A DNA stretch of 64,000 nucleotides from Rosa chinensis (lineage: Eukaryota > Streptophyta > Magnoliopsida > Rosales > Rosaceae), in the NCBI RefSeq assembly GCF_002994745.2, contig NC_037091.1:2659501-2723500 (forward strand). Direction: 5' to 3'. Position numbers and translations under genes: made by a program. Shown here one piece after another: positions 60,225 through 64,000 of this stretch. Within the stretch, counting starts at the first letter, position 1; every line of letters begins with the position of its first letter. Under the pieces are notes generated by a model that did not search any database, was not told where the DNA came from, and saw only the letters and a program-made list of their open reading frames with translations.

Positions 60225-61387
60225 GTGTGTATGGCTGCGAAGCAAAGCGACTAAATGCGAGAAGCTCATGTTGGTGTGTGTGGAGCCCATCAAGCTGGTC
60301 CAAAGATGCGTTGGTTAATCAGGAGACATGGGTATTATTGGCCCAGTATTTTGAAGGACTACATCTCATTCGCGAAAGGGTGCCAAGATTGCTAGGCACA
60401 TGGCCCAGTCCAGCACATTCTCAATATTCCCATGTAGCCTATTATTAAGCCATGGCCTGCGCGAGGCTGGGCATTGGATCTGATTAGAATGATTCATCCT
60501 CATTCGTCTCTCCAGCACAAGTTCATAATCGTAGCTACCGATTTCTTCACTAAGTGGTTAGAGGCTGAGCCTTTGAAGGAGGCCTCGGGTGCCACCATTC
60601 GACAATTCATCTTTAATAATACTATCTGCAGGTTTGGTATCCCTGAGGTGCTGGTTTCGGATAGGGGGCAGCGTTTATGGGGTGCGATATGCAAGAGCTC
60701 GTCGCTGACTTGGGTATCCAGTTTATTCATTCTACTCCTTACTATGCTCAATCCAATGGCCAAGCAGAGGCCAGTAACAAGATTATCATCACTTTGCTGA
60801 AGAAGATGCTTGCAGAGAATCCTCGCCAGTGGCATTAAACACTATATGAGACACTTTAGGCGTATCGCACTCCCAAGCGGAACCCTACTGCCACCATACC
60901 CTATGCTTTGATGTTTGGCCATGATGCAGTTCTACCTTTGGAAATCAATGTTCAATCTCTGCGCGTCCAGGATCAACATCATCTAATCGGTGACGATTAT
61001 GTCCAAGCCATGTGGCTAGAGCATGAGGATCTTAGCAAGAAGCGTTTGGAGGCTTTGGACAGCCTGGTGATGGAGAAGCAGCGCATCGCTCGCACCTATA
61101 ATAAGAGGACACACGAACACAGTTACAAGGAGGGCGACCTCGTTTGGAAAGCGGTATTGCCGCTGGGCGAGAAGTTGACCGGCCGCGGTAAGTGGACTCT
61201 GCATTGGGAAGGACCCTTTGTGATTCACAGTATTCTGGATCGAGGGGCCTTTCACCTTAAGGATTTGGATGACGAACTCCATCGGAACCCAATCAATGGT
61301 CGCTTTCTGAAGAAATATTACCCAAGTCTTTGGGAATTCGAAGACCCACCAGATACACCTGTTTCTGGGACTGGGGGGAAAACATAG
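60225..61387 (+). pseudogene. Gypsy integrase
   Basis: In three frames: a degenerate zinc-binding part, ALDLIRMIHP (first Asp), IVATDFFTKWLEAEPL, EVLVSDRGQ (second Asp), an SNGQAEASNK block with the Glu in another frame, then MFGHDAVLPLEI and the chromodomain-less C-terminal GRGKWTLHWEGPFVI and NGRFLKKYYP. Stops occur at about 60837 and 60857. Confidence 0.88.
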
Positions 61388-61399
61388 TCTTACTTTGTT

Positions 61400-62440
61400 C
61401 GCGTCCTCCCTTGCATTTAGGCCTACTCTACGGCCCCATTCTCATGTATTTGCTTCAGCTAGTATGACTAGGGGGGCAACCCTCTATGCATATGGGCCCT
61501 GTTTTCGAGGCCCTTAATTTTGCAGAATTAATTTCCATTTTCAATGTTTCCATTTTCTCTATTCTTTTGACAACAAGTGTTAAGAATATTTGCGACAAGG
61601 CCTATACCAGAGGCTTTATTATATACAATAAGAATTCGACAATAGCGAAAGAAACATAATTGTATTCATAAAGTGGCTTTGCGGCCAAAAGCAATACAAG
61701 ACATTCGCAAAAACTTACATTTGCAAATTATAAAGCCAAAAGTGGCTGAAAATCATAGGATTTTAGATCTTCTAAGAGCTTTTGGATTTTCTGTCAGGAA
61801 GGGGCCAATGAGATGATCGCTCTTACTCTTCCTCTCTTTACCCTCCTTGAACCTTGGCTGTAGTTGCTATCATTTGTACTGCAAGGAGAGGGAAGGAAAT
61901 AATTATCCCAACCTCTCCTGTCGTCCATCCTCTGAGCCGAAAGCGGTCATCAGAGGAGAGCGCAACCCAGTTGCCCCATCTCCCTCCGGGACAAAACGAA
62001 AGTTCGATCCATTAAATCCAGGAGGTAGGGCACCGAAGAAGAGCGTAGGGCCTTGGGTGGCCTCCCACCCTTCTTCGGTTTTCTCCGCGCGAGGGAACCT
62101 AAGGAGAGGGACTCCTAAGAATGTGGTATCCCGTGTTAGGAGCGCCGCGTGTTCTTCAGCCTAACTGAAACCGGTGAATTCCATCCAGGATGTCAAAAGA
62201 CCAAAGACACGTGGCTGACCTGAGATTAAGCCATAAGGCTTACCCAGGAAATGAGATTTCGCCATAAGGCTTAAGATTCAGAGGCTAGAGGTGATGTCGT
62301 GGGGGGGAAGATTTGAGGAAAAGAAGGAAGAGAAGTAGGGCTTGCAAGGTTATTTCTGGGTAAGCCATGGTTGCGCGTATCTTCGTTTCCCCAAGTGCAT
62401 ATATTTATAGGGCCAACCTCAGAGGCCTCAGCCCTTTGAT
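61400..62440 (-). other. 3' region of the Gypsy element with possible antisense transcription unit
   Basis: No plus-strand domain. On the minus strand a TATAAATATA sequence (about 62397-62406) is followed about 40 bases later by an ATG opening a short frame MAYPEITLQALLLFLLFLKS, which stops soon after. Tat elements are known to carry antisense reading frames between integrase and 3' LTR, so this may be the decayed remains of one. Confidence 0.4.
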
Positions 62441-62444
62441 GGAT

Positions 62445-64000
62445 GATACGCTAAAAGTAAGCGCGCAATTTAACCATATAAAATATCATCGTTAGTATAC
62501 GGTAAATAGGGATCGTTCAAATCCAGGGATTGAGGGTACACCTGTCATTGTAAAACAAGTAAAGAATTAAAATAAATACAAAGTATAATATTTACAAAAA
62601 TATATACAAACAACGAAATAAAGGGGGATTTTAAACTTAGGGTTTCGAAAATTAAAATAAATAAAATAAAGAAAATACAAAAACACATATACAAGAAGGA
62701 AACGTAAGAAACAAAGATCAAAACCAATTCCATATAATCAAATTCAAATCAAATCCTATAATCGATCATCTAAGTCATGAGAAAGAAGTTGATCATGTGA
62801 AACATTCGAAGCAAATGATTTCCCATATTTTACTTTTCTTTACAAATTAATTTAAATGAAAGCACCTAGATCAATCCTATTAAACATGTAATCAAAGTGT
62901 AGAAAGTTAGCTAATCAACACATGTTCAACGCAAGAAGCATAGAGAAAGGTTATCAACTTAAGTGCACAACTTAGTATGAATAAGTTCATCTATTTGCAA
63001 TCTTCTTCAATTGAATTCGACCTTTGTCCAAAGCCTTTACTACTTTTGATTTAGGGTTACAAAACTATTAGGTGAATTGTTTACCTAAATCTAGCACCAA
63101 TGACATGCAAATCCTATAAGTGTCGACCCAGATAAGATAAACATATAAAAGATTTCTATCAAGCAAATTCAATCGAACAAACTCACATAAGCAACTTAGA
63201 ATCACAACTATGGAATTTGAAATCTTTATTTAAACATAGAAATTGGGTTTAAACTTTTCCCTAAACGTTACGTTAACTAGAAACAAGTTCCTACGAATTC
63301 AAACAAGGAAAACCAAAATAGGTTACAAGGAAAAAGATTGAATTACACTGTGAGTGGAGATGGAGATGGAGAGCTTGAATGTTGGACTTTGAATCTTGAA
63401 AGCAAGGTTCAAATCTTCACGGTTTCAAGACGGATTGGTGGAGGCTTGGTCTTCACGGCTCCTTTTTCTTCTTCCTCTCCTTGCTTGAAAACGCGGAACT
63501 TGAAACTAGAGAGTGAAGAGGGGGAGAGAGCTTATGACGTTATGGGAGTATTTTTTGAATGAGAATGTATGTGAAAACGTCAAGCATAGGGGGGGTTTAT
63601 ATAGGGGACGGCCAAGCTTCATGAATCTTCTTTTATTTTCCCAAGAAATTATCCAATAATGCCACATAGCTTCGACCAATCACGTAGCGCCACGTCAGCT
63701 CTGTTGTGTTATCCAACCAATTAAAAAGCTCCAAAATAAGTCCATAATCCTTTAAAATATATTTTTACTGAAATATATATGGATTTAATCTGATTTTCTT
63801 CTTCATTTTCGGCCAAATATCTTGGAATGAACCTAGACAATGAATTTGGACGCATTTTGAACATTTTCTCCCTTAAAACTCTCCATGGCCTTATCTTTAA
63901 CGTCCCCCCTTGATTTTCTCTTAATTTTCACATTAAAATGAAGATTTTATTCTTTATTTTCGTCCAAAATATCTTGAGGGGATTTAGAAACTAATCTGGA
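62445..64000. repeat. Unclassified repeat-like region at the window end
   Basis: Starts with TAAGCGCGCAATTTAACC, then GGGATTGAGGGTACACCTG, a combination I associate with dispersed plant elements but cannot place in a class. One frame (63338-63562, 74 residues) has no motif. No similarity to the Gypsy 5' LTR, so it is not its 3' LTR. Confidence 0.35.

Larger units (their letters stand above)
52830..61400 (+). mobile_element. Decayed Ty3/Gypsy element, Tat type
   Basis: Order along the plus strand: LTR/leader, primer-site-like sequence, gag, protease, reverse transcriptase, RNase H, a second (archaeal-type) RNase H, integrase. An additional RNase H between RT and integrase is the established mark of the Tat lineage (Ogre/Retand relatives). 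In-frame TAG codons (54643, 55150) and many frame changes inactivate it. The 3' LTR was not found up to the window end. Domain segments are listed separately. Confidence 0.85.

Noticed and set aside
61847..62164. 105-residue plus-strand frame in the Gypsy 3' region
   Set aside because: No domain, and the local signals (TATA, CT-rich leader) point to the opposite strand.

Overview
The window is nuclear DNA of a dicotyledonous plant. TIR-NB-LRR immune receptors, a class missing from grasses, are present at two places. The intact genes are intron-rich, their 3' splice sites are T-rich, and intergenic DNA is AT-rich and full of plant transposons. Genus cannot be fixed from sequence alone; a woody rosid (for example Rosaceae) is a guess.

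Layout. 1-1.65 kb: remnants of homocysteine S-methyltransferase (HMT) 3' exons, degenerate and duplicated. 2.3-6.0 kb (+): a four-exon TIR-NB-LRR gene with an unusual tail of tandem LSLS/KRxR modules. 6.0-11.0 kb: non-coding copies of the receptor's 3' flank and a further HMT exon relic, so this is a decayed tandem-duplication cluster; a 2-oxoglutarate dioxygenase last-exon fragment ends it. 14.6-16.6 kb (-): complete seven-exon ribosomal protein eS1 (RPS3a) gene with telo-box and site II promoter elements. 17.1-22.2 kb: an LTR-type repeat split by a 4.3-kb Copia element whose integrase is deleted. 22.9-23.9 kb (-): intronless LRX-like leucine-rich-repeat secreted protein. 24.9-29.9 kb: a second copy of the LTR-type repeat, a GC-rich L1-like retroposon, and two adjacent Harbinger-like MITEs. 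30.2-34.7 kb (+): eight-exon TPR co-chaperone. 36.4-40.05 kb (-): eleven-exon group 3 sulfate transporter. 40.1-52 kb: gene-poor, with a short poly(A) retroposon, a Mutator-like MITE, a hAT-like element, a 2-kb long-TIR element, a pseudogene of mitochondrial ribosomal protein S5 and a TIR-NB-LRR pseudogene. 52.8-62.4 kb (+): a decayed Ty3/Gypsy element of the Tat type (two RNase H domains). 62.4-64.0 kb: another repeat, not classified.

The four intact genes (immune receptor, eS1, TPR co-chaperone, sulfate transporter) and the LRX-like gene have no evident shared pathway; they are ordinary neighbours separated by transposons. All exon limits were placed by hand from reading frame and GT/AG sites, without transcripts. 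No CRISPR, tRNA or rRNA gene was seen.
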